From: an uncultured Prevotellaceae bacterium
GTDB taxonomy: Bacteria; Bacteroidota; Bacteroidia; Bacteroidales; Bacteroidaceae
Direction of reading: 5' to 3'
NCBI GenBank assembly: GCA_902769805.1
Contig: CACXQL010000045.1
Span: forward strand, 1-38,569
DNA length: 38,569 bases
The translations under genes and the position numbers were made by a program. How positions within the stretch are numbered: position 1 is the stretch's first letter; each line of letters opens with the position of its first letter. The notes below the pieces were generated by a model. The model made no database searches. It saw only the letters and a list, made by a program, of their open reading frames with translations, and had not been told where the DNA came from. Positions 16,484 to 22,637 of this stretch are shown here, piece after piece.

Positions 16484-17245
16484 ATGAGAGTCTTGCTTCT
16501 TGATATAATGTTATTATTTTCATTATCTGTTTTTTCCGTGAAGCCTCAACAGATAATAGATAATATGGTTATTAAAATTGCATCATGGAATGTTGAAACG
16601 GATATTGGGATAGAATGCTCTAATTTTGAGACAAGTATAGACTATCAGGTATGTGATGTACAGGATTCTTGTGCAATATTAAAAATAATTAATGAGTTGA
16701 ATCTTCTGGAAAAATCCCTAAAAGGCGGTGAAGATATGAGATGCAAAATTGAATTTTATAATTCGGGTGAGGTTCTGTGGTCATGCTGTATAGGCAAGAT
16801 AACAACTAAAATAGAATCCGAATATTATTATACTTCACCTTCATTAATTGCTATCATAGATAGTATTGTTAATAGTCACCAAACACAGTTAAGAAAAGAA
16901 GTAATAGAAAAGTGGGACTATACTCCAAGTCTTCGAAAGATTTACAAGTACATTGTAAGTCAATCTGGTCGATTATATGATGGTGTCGAAATCAAAGAAG
17001 ATTTGGAATTTACGGTTTTCTGTAATGTAGGAGAAGAAGGTAGAACGACAAAAATACAATTTACAAAAAATAGAAATGGGAGCAATTATAAAGATATCCC
17101 TGTTCAGATTGTATCGGTATTAGAAGAGATTCTATATAACGAAATAAGATGGGATATTCCTCCAAAGCATTATGCAGAATGGGTGCCTATTAAGATTTCT
17201 ATAAAATCAAATGTCTTGGAGAGCAAAGGGACAGGTTTGAAGTGA
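16484..17245 (+). CDS. Exported putative immunity protein with TonB-C-like end
   Basis: The 253-residue protein has a weak signal peptide (about residues 1-20). The C-terminal third (FTVFCNVGEEGRTTKIQF, ... LEEILYNEIRWDIPPKHYAEWVPIKISI) follows the TonB C-terminal domain pattern 'f.v..dG.v..v.v....W.Pa...g..v.i...'. TonB-C-like domains recur in Bacteroidetes exported proteins of no transport function. It starts 8 bp after the M91-like toxin and shares its low GC, so it is the likely cognate immunity protein. How it would block the peptidase is unknown. Confidence 0.6.
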   Translation: MRVLLLDIMLLFSLSVFSVKPQQIIDNMVIKIASWNVETDIGIECSNFETSIDYQVCDVQDSCAILKIINELNLLEKSLKGGEDMRCKIEFYNSGEVLWSCCIGKITTKIESEYYYTSPSLIAIIDSIVNSHQTQLRKEVIEKWDYTPSLRKIYKYIVSQSGRLYDGVEIKEDLEFTVFCNVGEEGRTTKIQFTKNRNGSNYKDIPVQIVSVLEEILYNEIRWDIPPKHYAEWVPIKISIKSNVLESKGTGLK

Positions 17246-17316
17246 ACCCAATAGATCATAGTTATTATGACACAGGGACAGGAGAATCAAAGGGACAGGG
17301 TAAATCAAAGGGACAG
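17228..17316 (+). repeat. Cluster of four GGGACAG motifs
   Basis: GGGACAG occurs at 17228, 17275, 17292 and 17310. The last two lie in an 18-bp tandem unit containing AATCAAAGGGACAG. The cluster ends 4 bp before the duplicated cassette leader at 17321, so it marks the junction. Confidence 0.7.
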
Positions 17317-17320
17317 ACCC

Positions 17321-17556
17321 GATGATCCACTGTAAACGAGACAAGGGTCATGAATAAGATAAAGTCACGACATATTTGGATTCTGATAGTTCTGTTGGGG
17401 ATGCTCTTTGACGGTGGCTATGCCAAGGCAGAGCGGATAAACTCCACAGCCTACGGCTATACGCTCTACTACTACAACAAGGACCACCTCGGGAATATCC
17501 GTGAGGTGGTGAATGCCAGCGGTAACGTACAACAGTTGACGAACTACTATCCGTTC
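17321..17556 (+). repeat. Cassette-leader duplication, copy 2
   Basis: Near-identical, ungapped partner of 15532-15767, covering leader, signal peptide and first RHS-core block. Confidence 0.85.
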
Positions 17557-18324
17557 GGTGCACCGTATACCGACCCCAAAGCCGTGGTGAATGCAAGCCT
17601 CCAGCCTTACAAATACAACGGCAAGGAGTTGGACCTGATGCACGGGCTGAACACCTATGACTACGGAGCACGCCAGTACTACCCCATACTATGCAGATGG
17701 GACAGGGTGGACCCACTGTGTGAGAAATACTATAGCGTTAGTCCGTATGCGTATTGTAATAATAATCCGGTGAACAGGGTTGATCCGGATGGGAAAGAAG
17801 TAATAGATAAGTTACCAGCACAGACTAAAGGGCAGGAAATTTCAAAACAGAATTTCTTTAACCGATGGCATGACAAGAATAACTCAATTATTTTAATGGG
17901 GCATGGAGGAAATAATGGGAAATCGTTTTGTATAGAAGATGCTCCGTATATAATAAGTGCAAATAGTCCGTATGGCATGGCATACTTTTTAGAGGACAAT
18001 TCCCAAACTTGGAATATAGGTCCTATAGCATCTGATAAGGTTGAACTTATTTTATTTTCATGTGATACTGGTTCGCATGATGGTTTAGCAGAAAACTTGT
18101 CCAAACAAGACGAATTTCAAAACATAAGTATATTTGCTCCTTCAGAACCTATAAATATTAATCCCGATGGATCAGTTTCTATAGATAATGATGGGGTCTG
18201 GCGTGAATATAAAAATGGGAATGTTGTAAATGAATATTCTGGAGACACTGTTCCTGGAACACAAGAATTTGACTCATCAACAATTTGGGAGAAAATAACT
18301 CAAAATATTAATTGGCAGAAATGA
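17350..18324 (+). CDS. Orphan RHS cassette with clan-CD-like cysteine peptidase toxin
   Basis: The 324-residue protein has the same signal-like start as the preceding cassette and a more complete RHS core (38-148, with GAPYTDPKAVVNASLQPY retained), ending NNPVNRVDPDG. The toxin domain (149-324) has NNSIILMGHGGNNG with His185-Gly after a hydrophobic strand, and KVELILFSCDTGSHDGLAENL with Cys238 after a second hydrophobic strand. A His-Gly and a Cys each ending a hydrophobic strand is the hallmark of clan CD cysteine peptidases (caspase, clostripain, MARTX C80). After it, ISIFAPSEP fits the next strand. Protease activity is inferred. The downstream gene overlaps by 4 bp (ATGA) and is the likely immunity gene. 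Confidence 0.7.
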   Translation: MNKIKSRHIWILIVLLGMLFDGGYAKAERINSTAYGYTLYYYNKDHLGNIREVVNASGNVQQLTNYYPFGAPYTDPKAVVNASLQPYKYNGKELDLMHGLNTYDYGARQYYPILCRWDRVDPLCEKYYSVSPYAYCNNNPVNRVDPDGKEVIDKLPAQTKGQEISKQNFFNRWHDKNNSIILMGHGGNNGKSFCIEDAPYIISANSPYGMAYFLEDNSQTWNIGPIASDKVELILFSCDTGSHDGLAENLSKQDEFQNISIFAPSEPININPDGSVSIDNDGVWREYKNGNVVNEYSGDTVPGTQEFDSSTIWEKITQNINWQK

Positions 18325-19139
18325 AAATAAACATCTTAACAGGTTTGTTGCTTATATCTTTTCTACAAACCGAATGCGCGAAAAATGTGCAACAAAACAA
18401 ATCAAAAGAAAACAATGAGCCTGTAAGCCTCATAATTGATGAAGTTGTAAGTACTGATTCTATATATTATTTATGTTCAGAGAAATTTGCAAGTCTAATA
18501 AAGAACCCTAGTGAGAAACTATATCTAGAAATAGAGAAAGGATTTAATTTTGCTCAATATTCAGAATCATTATTGTATAATTTAGTTGCAGCAAACAAAT
18601 TAGGAATTGATGTGGCAAAAATGAGGGTTGCATTTTCCCTCACATATTCATTAAACATCCCCAATATTGGTAAAAACTCAAAAAAAATAGCCTTGCACTA
18701 TTTAAAGAAATGGGAATCCTGTACTAAACATAAAAGAGGTAAAGAAATAATCGGGCGTTTCGAAGCCTCATCAGATGATGATATCGAAATGGTTATTTCT
18801 GCGATAACAGATGATGAACACCAAATGATTATTCCTGCTGCAACAGATGATGATTACGAAATGATTTATCCTACGATAACTTATAAAAGTTCGGAGATGA
18901 AATGCCAGAAGGTAGGTTGCCTCAAAGGTTCTGTTGAAGATTACAAGAAGTTGAAAGAAATAATGTATAATGCCGGAATGTATCCTTTCATGCTGTATTA
19001 TGCATATATTATGGCTGACAGATACGATTATCAGCCAGCCAAGGAGGATGTTGTTACCATTATTAATCGCTTTTATCGAGAGAACCATCTTGAACCAATA
19101 GACAAAGACACTCAATATTTTTGTAGTTTCTTTAAATAA
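18321..19139 (+). CDS. Exported putative immunity protein with 12-residue repeats
   Basis: I start at the ATG 18321 (272 residues), which overlaps the toxin stop as ATGA; an in-frame TTG 9 bp earlier is less likely. Residues 1-20 form a signal peptide (MKINILTGLLLISFLQTEC). A Cys follows but the lipobox is poor, so lipidation is doubtful. The middle part has helical, TPR-like character. At about residues 152-187 three 12-residue repeats occur (DDDIEMVISAIT, DDEHQMIIPAAT, DDDYEMIYPTIT). The family is not recognised. Its position directly after the cysteine-peptidase-like toxin makes immunity the natural guess. The repeats could present a decoy or a binding surface. Confidence 0.6.
   Translation: MKINILTGLLLISFLQTECAKNVQQNKSKENNEPVSLIIDEVVSTDSIYYLCSEKFASLIKNPSEKLYLEIEKGFNFAQYSESLLYNLVAANKLGIDVAKMRVAFSLTYSLNIPNIGKNSKKIALHYLKKWESCTKHKRGKEIIGRFEASSDDDIEMVISAITDDEHQMIIPAATDDDYEMIYPTITYKSSEMKCQKVGCLKGSVEDYKKLKEIMYNAGMYPFMLYYAYIMADRYDYQPAKEDVVTIINRFYRENHLEPIDKDTQYFCSFFK
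18774..18881 (+). repeat. Three 36-bp in-frame tandem repeats
   Basis: Units at 18774-18809, 18810-18845 and 18846-18881 each begin GATGATGA and encode 12 residues of the immunity-like protein. The copies have diverged, mostly keeping DD..M and the final T. Confidence 0.8.
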
Positions 19140-19365
19140 TGTTTGAGATTATGGGATGGAATTATAACATTCCCCACAAGGCGGGCGAGCATACAGATCT
19201 AAGTCCAGATTCCGCCGACAATCTGATGGGAGATAACTTGATTATGAAGAAAATAGCAAGGTGATAGATGCTTATTGTCATTTAGTAAAGAATCAGTTAA
19301 AATTTGAATATCATGGATTAAAATAACTGAATAATTAAATATATCTGCAAAAAAACATACAAATA
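19140..19365. other. Gene-free stretch between the RHS array and the tRNA-like gene
   Basis: About 225 bp. A 37-codon frame at 19151-19264 (MGWNYNIPHKAGEH...) may be the stump of a lost cassette but matches nothing I recognise. The rest is AT-rich DNA leading into the tRNA promoter. Confidence 0.4.
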
Positions 19366-19397
19366 TTTGGATATTAAAAATAAAATATGTATATTTG
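19366..19397 (+). promoter_or_regulatory. Full -33/-7 promoter of the tRNA-like gene
   Basis: TTTG at 19366-19369, a 20-bp spacer, and TATATTTG at 19390-19397, ending 9 bp before the tRNA body. Confidence 0.8.
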
Positions 19398-19406
19398 TAT
19401 CAACAT

Positions 19407-19493
19407 GCCAAAGTGGTGGAATTGGTAGACACGCCAGGTTTGCACCCTGGTATCCTGAATATGGATGTGCGGGTTCGAGTCCCGCCTATGAAA
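19407..19493 (+). tRNA. tRNA-Leu-like gene with TGC in the anticodon position
   Basis: The D-arm region (TGGTGGAATTGGTAGACACG) is that of bacterial tRNA-Leu. The anticodon stem CCAGG/CCTGG closes a 7-nt loop TTTGCAC. A long variable arm (ATCC...GGAT) marks class II, and the T-arm is GCGGG-TTCGAGT-CCCGC. Two things are odd. The anticodon position reads TGC, an alanine anticodon. The acceptor strands GCCAAAG (19407-19413) and CTATGAA (19486-19492) pair at only four of seven positions, and no CCA is encoded. It has its own consensus promoter and a strong terminator, so it is probably transcribed. It could be a tRNA-like RNA, a decayed tRNA, or an integration-site remnant. Confidence 0.6.
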
Positions 19494-19515
19494 ATTCATA
19501 TATACTATATATAAT

Positions 19516-19549
19516 GAAAGAGGACAATTGTTGTTCTCTTTCTTTTTTT
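19516..19549 (+). terminator. Intrinsic terminator after the tRNA-like gene
   Basis: Arms 19516-19527 and 19531-19542 form a 12-bp stem with one G-T pair and a 3-nt loop, followed by seven T residues (19543-19549). Confidence 0.85.
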
Positions 19550-19611
19550 ATGACCGAACAACGTATGATTTTAGGTTTTTGAACGTTTTTGTGAACGTTT
19601 GGGGTTTGAAA

Positions 19612-19643
19612 TTTGGTGGATGGTGGGAATGGTATTAATTTCG
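19612..19643 (+). promoter_or_regulatory. Promoter of the HU-like gene, with leader hairpin
   Basis: TTTG at 19612-19615, a 20-bp spacer, then TAATTTCG (one mismatch to TAnnTTTG) at 19636-19643. Directly after it, CGCGCT (19642-19647) and AGCGCG (19663-19668) can pair in the leader. Upstream, GAACGTTT occurs twice about 12 bp apart and may be an operator. Confidence 0.6.
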
Positions 19644-19722
19644 CGCTGTCAAAAGGAACGAAAGCGCGCATCGGGAATGGAGGCACAACGAATTATAGTT
19701 AAACCATTAAATCTAAAAAATT

Positions 19723-20211
19723 ATGAGTCAGAAATTTATTAAGAAAGTAAACACCAACCCCCGTTCAATGGCCTATGGCAAGTGCTTCGCACGTGCCATC
19801 TATGACAAGAACTTCGTTGACACCAAGACACTTGCCGACTTCATTCAGACGCAGGCATCTGTGAAGCGCTCAGATGTGATTGCCGTGCTCGACGAACTTG
19901 GTAGTGCCATGAAGCACTTCTTCGAGATGGGACAGAAGGTGAAATTGGAGGGCATCGGTATCTTCAAGGTAGGATTCTCGTCTATTGGTACTGAGAAAGC
20001 GGAGGACTGTGGTGCGCAGAATATCACCACGCGTCGTATCCTCTTCTCGCCAGAGACCGTCCGTGTCGTCACCGGTTATTCCCGTCGTGCTGATGGTTCC
20101 GTCGGCCAAAAGTTCGCCAGAGCAAAGAATCTCATCAAGGACGTGGTCTTCGAAGAAGCCAAAGAATACGTAGGCAACGAGACATCCGCTGCAGAGCAGC
20201 CGCAAGGGTGA
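19723..20211 (+). CDS. HU-like DNA-binding protein
   Basis: The 162-residue protein is of the long Bacteroidetes HU/'histone-like' type. The opening MSQKFIKKVNTNPRSMAYGKCFARAIYDKNFVDTKTLADFIQ precedes an HU-like helical pair (SVKRSDVIAVLDELGSAMKHFFEMGQKVKLEGIGIFKVGF, about 47-88) and a beta-arm region. The tail is Ala/Glu-rich. These proteins are thought to bend or coat DNA in the cytoplasm. A smalltalk gene follows at 20297, the usual arrangement for this family. The transcript starts at the promoter near 19612, and the intergenic gap to smalltalk contains a GC-rich hairpin and an 11-G run. Confidence 0.85.
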   Translation: MSQKFIKKVNTNPRSMAYGKCFARAIYDKNFVDTKTLADFIQTQASVKRSDVIAVLDELGSAMKHFFEMGQKVKLEGIGIFKVGFSSIGTEKAEDCGAQNITTRRILFSPETVRVVTGYSRRADGSVGQKFARAKNLIKDVVFEEAKEYVGNETSAAEQPQG

Positions 20212-20226
20212 ATGCCTCACCCCCGA

Positions 20227-20264
20227 CCCCTCCCCTAAAAGGGAGGGGAGTAAGGGGGGGGGGG
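20227..20264 (+). repeat. GC-rich palindrome and 11-G homopolymer
   Basis: CCCCTCCC (20227-20234) and GGGAGGGG (20241-20248) form a perfect 8-bp stem. A run of exactly 11 G follows at 20254-20264. It looks like a dispersed GC-rich intergenic repeat in an otherwise lower-GC stretch. The G run is long enough to slip during replication. Confidence 0.75.
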
Positions 20265-20296
20265 ACGATAACCGCTAACCATTAAAATTTAAAGTT

Positions 20297-20404
20297 ATGA
20301 AAAAAGAAAGTTGGAAGACGGTGATACAGATTATCATTAGCATCTTGACTGCGATTGCAACCACAATGGGTGTCACCAGTTGCATGGGACATGGTCCGCT
20401 TTAA
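20297..20404 (+). CDS. Smalltalk family small protein
   Basis: The 35-residue product MKKESWKTVIQIIISILTAI... continues ATTMGVTSCMGHGPL. It has one hydrophobic stretch and a C-terminal VTSC, which resembles a lipobox. This is the Bacteroidales 'smalltalk protein' pattern, regularly found just after HU-like DNA-binding genes as here (85 bp downstream). Function is unknown. The ATG is well placed, and a strong terminator follows 37 bp after the stop. Confidence 0.85.
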   Translation: MKKESWKTVIQIIISILTAIATTMGVTSCMGHGPL

Positions 20405-20440
20405 GGGCAAGCCCAATGTGAAATGTAACAATGTAAAAAG

Positions 20441-20475
20441 AAATCCGCAGGACTGAGGGTCTTGCGGATTTTTAT
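20441..20475. terminator. Bidirectional terminator between smalltalk and fprA
   Basis: AAATCCGCA (20441-20449) pairs with TGCGGATTT (20463-20471), with further inner pairs GAC/GTC. A T-run follows on the plus strand and A residues precede on the other side, so it can serve both convergent genes. Confidence 0.8.
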
Positions 20476-20478
20476 TGA

Positions 20479-21570
20479 TTAACCTTTCAAGCGTTCTGCC
20501 ATTGCATGCCCTAAGGCTTCGCAGGCAGCTTTGGTCTCAGGTGTGAGGCTCTGCTTGATTTCCACAGGCTCACCGACAGGTTCGTAGTGCAGTTTTTCCT
20601 CATTCCATCGGGCAATCTCACTGACAGCCTTGGAAGCCCAGGCGGTATTATAGGTGGGAGCACCTACAATCAGTCCTTTGTAGCGGAAGACGTCACGGAT
20701 GATGTAAGAGTGATGGGTTTTCGAGACATTATACATCACGATGTTCTTCACACCAGCCTCGGAGGCTGCACGGGCAATGACCTCAGCGGCACGCTCTGTA
20801 TTGCCATACATAGTACCATAACAGATGACGAGACCTGGTTCTGTCTCATACTTTGACATACGGTCGTATTCTGCCACTACCTTATTGATATACTGGTGCC
20901 ATACGGGACCGTGGGTGGCACAGATATAGTCGAGTTTCACGCCTTCCAGTTTCTTGAGTGCATTCTGGACGGGTGTGCCGTATTTACCGACGATATTAGA
21001 ATAATAGCGTATCATCTCTAACCAGAACGCGTCACAGTTGATCTGTTCATCGATGATACCACCGTTCAAGGCACCGAAACAGCCAAAGGCATCACCGCTG
21101 AAGAGGACACTGCCACACAGGGTTACCATCGTCTCTGGCCAGTGTACCATCGGGGTGAGTACGAAGTTCAGGGTATGACTGCCTAACTCGATGGAATCGC
21201 CGTTTTTCACTTCTACGGTACCATCGGCAATACCATAGAAGCCTTCCATCATTTGGAAAGTCTTCTTGTTGCCGATAATCTGGATATTAGGATAGTATTT
21301 CTTGATAAGGGCGATAGAACCGCTATGGTCAGGTTCCATGTGATTGACGACCAGATAATCGACAGGGCGGTCGCCTATCACCTCATGGATATGCTCGATG
21401 AATTGGGTGAAAAAGTCCACTTCAACGGTATCTATCAGACACACCTTCTCATCGTCAATGAGATACGAGTTATAACTCACGCCATAGGGTAAGGGCCACA
21501 AACCCTCAAACAACGTTTTGTTACGGTCGTTGACACCTACATAATAGATTTTGTTCGTAATTTCCTGCAT
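20479..21570 (-). CDS. fprA: FprA-type flavo-diiron protein with an internal gap
   Basis: The protein has a metallo-beta-lactamase-like diiron domain (about 1-245) and a C-terminal flavodoxin domain. Iron ligands are visible: HMEPDH (His77, Glu79, Asp81, His82), His143, GDAFG (Asp160) and ATHG (His220). The FMN phosphate loop is TMYGNTE (253-259) and the second loop is GAPTYNT (to 309). These enzymes reduce O2 or NO to protect anaerobes. The protein is 363 residues, whereas the family is usually about 395-400. At T309/A310 the sequence jumps from APTYNT to WASKAV, skipping about 34 residues that normally hold the third FMN loop. The frame is kept. It lies 18 bp behind the PfkB kinase gene and is probably co-transcribed. 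Confidence 0.85.
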   Translation of the reverse strand: MQEITNKIYYVGVNDRNKTLFEGLWPLPYGVSYNSYLIDDEKVCLIDTVEVDFFTQFIEHIHEVIGDRPVDYLVVNHMEPDHSGSIALIKKYYPNIQIIGNKKTFQMMEGFYGIADGTVEVKNGDSIELGSHTLNFVLTPMVHWPETMVTLCGSVLFSGDAFGCFGALNGGIIDEQINCDAFWLEMIRYYSNIVGKYGTPVQNALKKLEGVKLDYICATHGPVWHQYINKVVAEYDRMSKYETEPGLVICYGTMYGNTERAAEVIARAASEAGVKNIVMYNVSKTHHSYIIRDVFRYKGLIVGAPTYNTAWASKAVSEIARWNEEKLHYEPVGEPVEIKQSLTPETKAACEALGHAMAERLKG

Positions 21571-21588
21571 GTTCTTATCTTATTTGTT

Positions 21589-22551
21589 TTATTCTTCCAT
21601 TGCTGCTAATGCTGCCTCCAGTTCCTTCTTCTGCTTATTGCCAAATTCCACAGACACACTATTGTTAATGCTACCGCAGCACTCGGCAGAGAACTGTAAG
21701 CCACTCTGTATCACTTCATCCCATTGTGCTTCCGTCAGACCGTTGTCTATCTCATGGCGGGTGATACCGTTCTTGATGATTCCATAGACGATACCTGCAT
21801 TGAAGTTATCTCCTGCACCTATGGTACTGACAGTCTCTATCGGTGACACAGGATACTGTTTCTGGAATCCTCCGTCAGCCCTCAACTCGACAGGTTCTGA
21901 GGCACGTGTATAGATAAATTTCTTAGTATAGAAAGATATCTGTGACCGATAGATGGCATCAGGATCATTTTGCTTGAAGAGTATCTCAAAGTCTTCTGAT
22001 GAACCACGAACGATGTCTGCCAATTCCAAGTTCTCTAAGAGATTAGGTGTGATCTTCATCACTTCGTCACGATGAGAAGAGCGGAAGTTAACATCATAAT
22101 AGAGGATGGCACCACGTTGACGGGCATAGTCCAGAAAAGCATATACCTGTGGGCGGATGACGGCATTCAAGGCGAAATAACTGCCAAAAAGTACGATATC
22201 ATCGGGATAGATATCAGGATAAACATATTCGATGCGGTCGTTGGGATGATCCTTGTAGAAGATATACTCCGCATCATTTCGTTCATTCAGGAAGGCAAGG
22301 GAGATAGGAGACTTTGACGTTGGATAGACATGGATATAAGAAGCATCCACACCGTTCTCTTCCAGAAAACGGGTAATCATCTTTCCCACTCGGTCATTAC
22401 CTGTCTCACTGATCATACTTGCCTTGACACCACTTCGTCCCAACGATACAATGGCATTATACGCACTCCCTCCAGGGATAGCACTGATAGGCTGTCCATC
22501 ACGAAAGATGATATCCAGCACCGTTTCTCCGATTCCTATTACTTTTCGCAT
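21589..22551 (-). CDS. PfkB-family sugar kinase (fructokinase/ribokinase type)
   Basis: The 320-residue protein has both PfkB signatures: GGSAYNAIVSLGRSG near the N-terminus (about residues 27-41) and STIGAGDNFNAGIVYG (about 246-261) with the catalytic Asp in GAGD. It phosphorylates a sugar with ATP in the cytoplasm. Fructose is the likeliest substrate in this genus, but specificity cannot be read from sequence. The -7 box TATCTTTG (minus strand, 22569-22576) lies 17 bp upstream, diverging from the M16 peptidase promoter. fprA follows 18 bp downstream. Confidence 0.85.
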   Translation of the reverse strand: MRKVIGIGETVLDIIFRDGQPISAIPGGSAYNAIVSLGRSGVKASMISETGNDRVGKMITRFLEENGVDASYIHVYPTSKSPISLAFLNERNDAEYIFYKDHPNDRIEYVYPDIYPDDIVLFGSYFALNAVIRPQVYAFLDYARQRGAILYYDVNFRSSHRDEVMKITPNLLENLELADIVRGSSEDFEILFKQNDPDAIYRSQISFYTKKFIYTRASEPVELRADGGFQKQYPVSPIETVSTIGAGDNFNAGIVYGIIKNGITRHEIDNGLTEAQWDEVIQSGLQFSAECCGSINNSVSVEFGNKQKKELEAALAAMEE

Positions 22552-22568
22552 ACTTAGAGTTTTGCGTA

Positions 22569-22576
22569 CAAAGATA
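22569..22576 (-). promoter_or_regulatory. -7 box of the PfkB/fprA transcript
   Basis: TATCTTTG on the minus strand, 17 bp before the ATG at 22551. The place where a -33 box would lie falls within the heptamer repeat at 22583-22614. Confidence 0.65.
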
Positions 22577-22582
22577 AGAAAT

Positions 22583-22614
22583 AATTCTCAATTCTCAATT
22601 CTCAATTCTCAATT
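22583..22614. repeat. Heptamer tandem repeat between divergent promoters
   Basis: Four perfect copies of AATTCTC (22583-22610) plus AATT. The repeat fills the -33 positions of both divergent promoters, and a copy-number change would alter the local geometry by 7 bp. Confidence 0.9.
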
Positions 22615-22620
22615 ATTTTG

Positions 22621-22628
22621 TACCTTTG
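22621..22628 (+). promoter_or_regulatory. -7 box of the M16 peptidase gene
   Basis: TACCTTTG, 9 bp before the ATG at 22638. An in-frame TTG at 22626 lies inside this box and is therefore not the start codon. Confidence 0.65.
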
Positions 22629-22637
22629 CACTTAATT

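Noticed and set aside
19151-19264. 37-codon frame MGWNYNIPHKAGEH... after the last immunity-like gene
   Set aside because: No promoter and no recognisable family. It could be a cassette stump but there is too little to support a feature.
19367-19582. Open frame encoding SGGIGRHARFAPWYPEYG-like peptide
   Set aside because: This is the well-known false translation of a tRNA gene and covers the tRNA-like locus.
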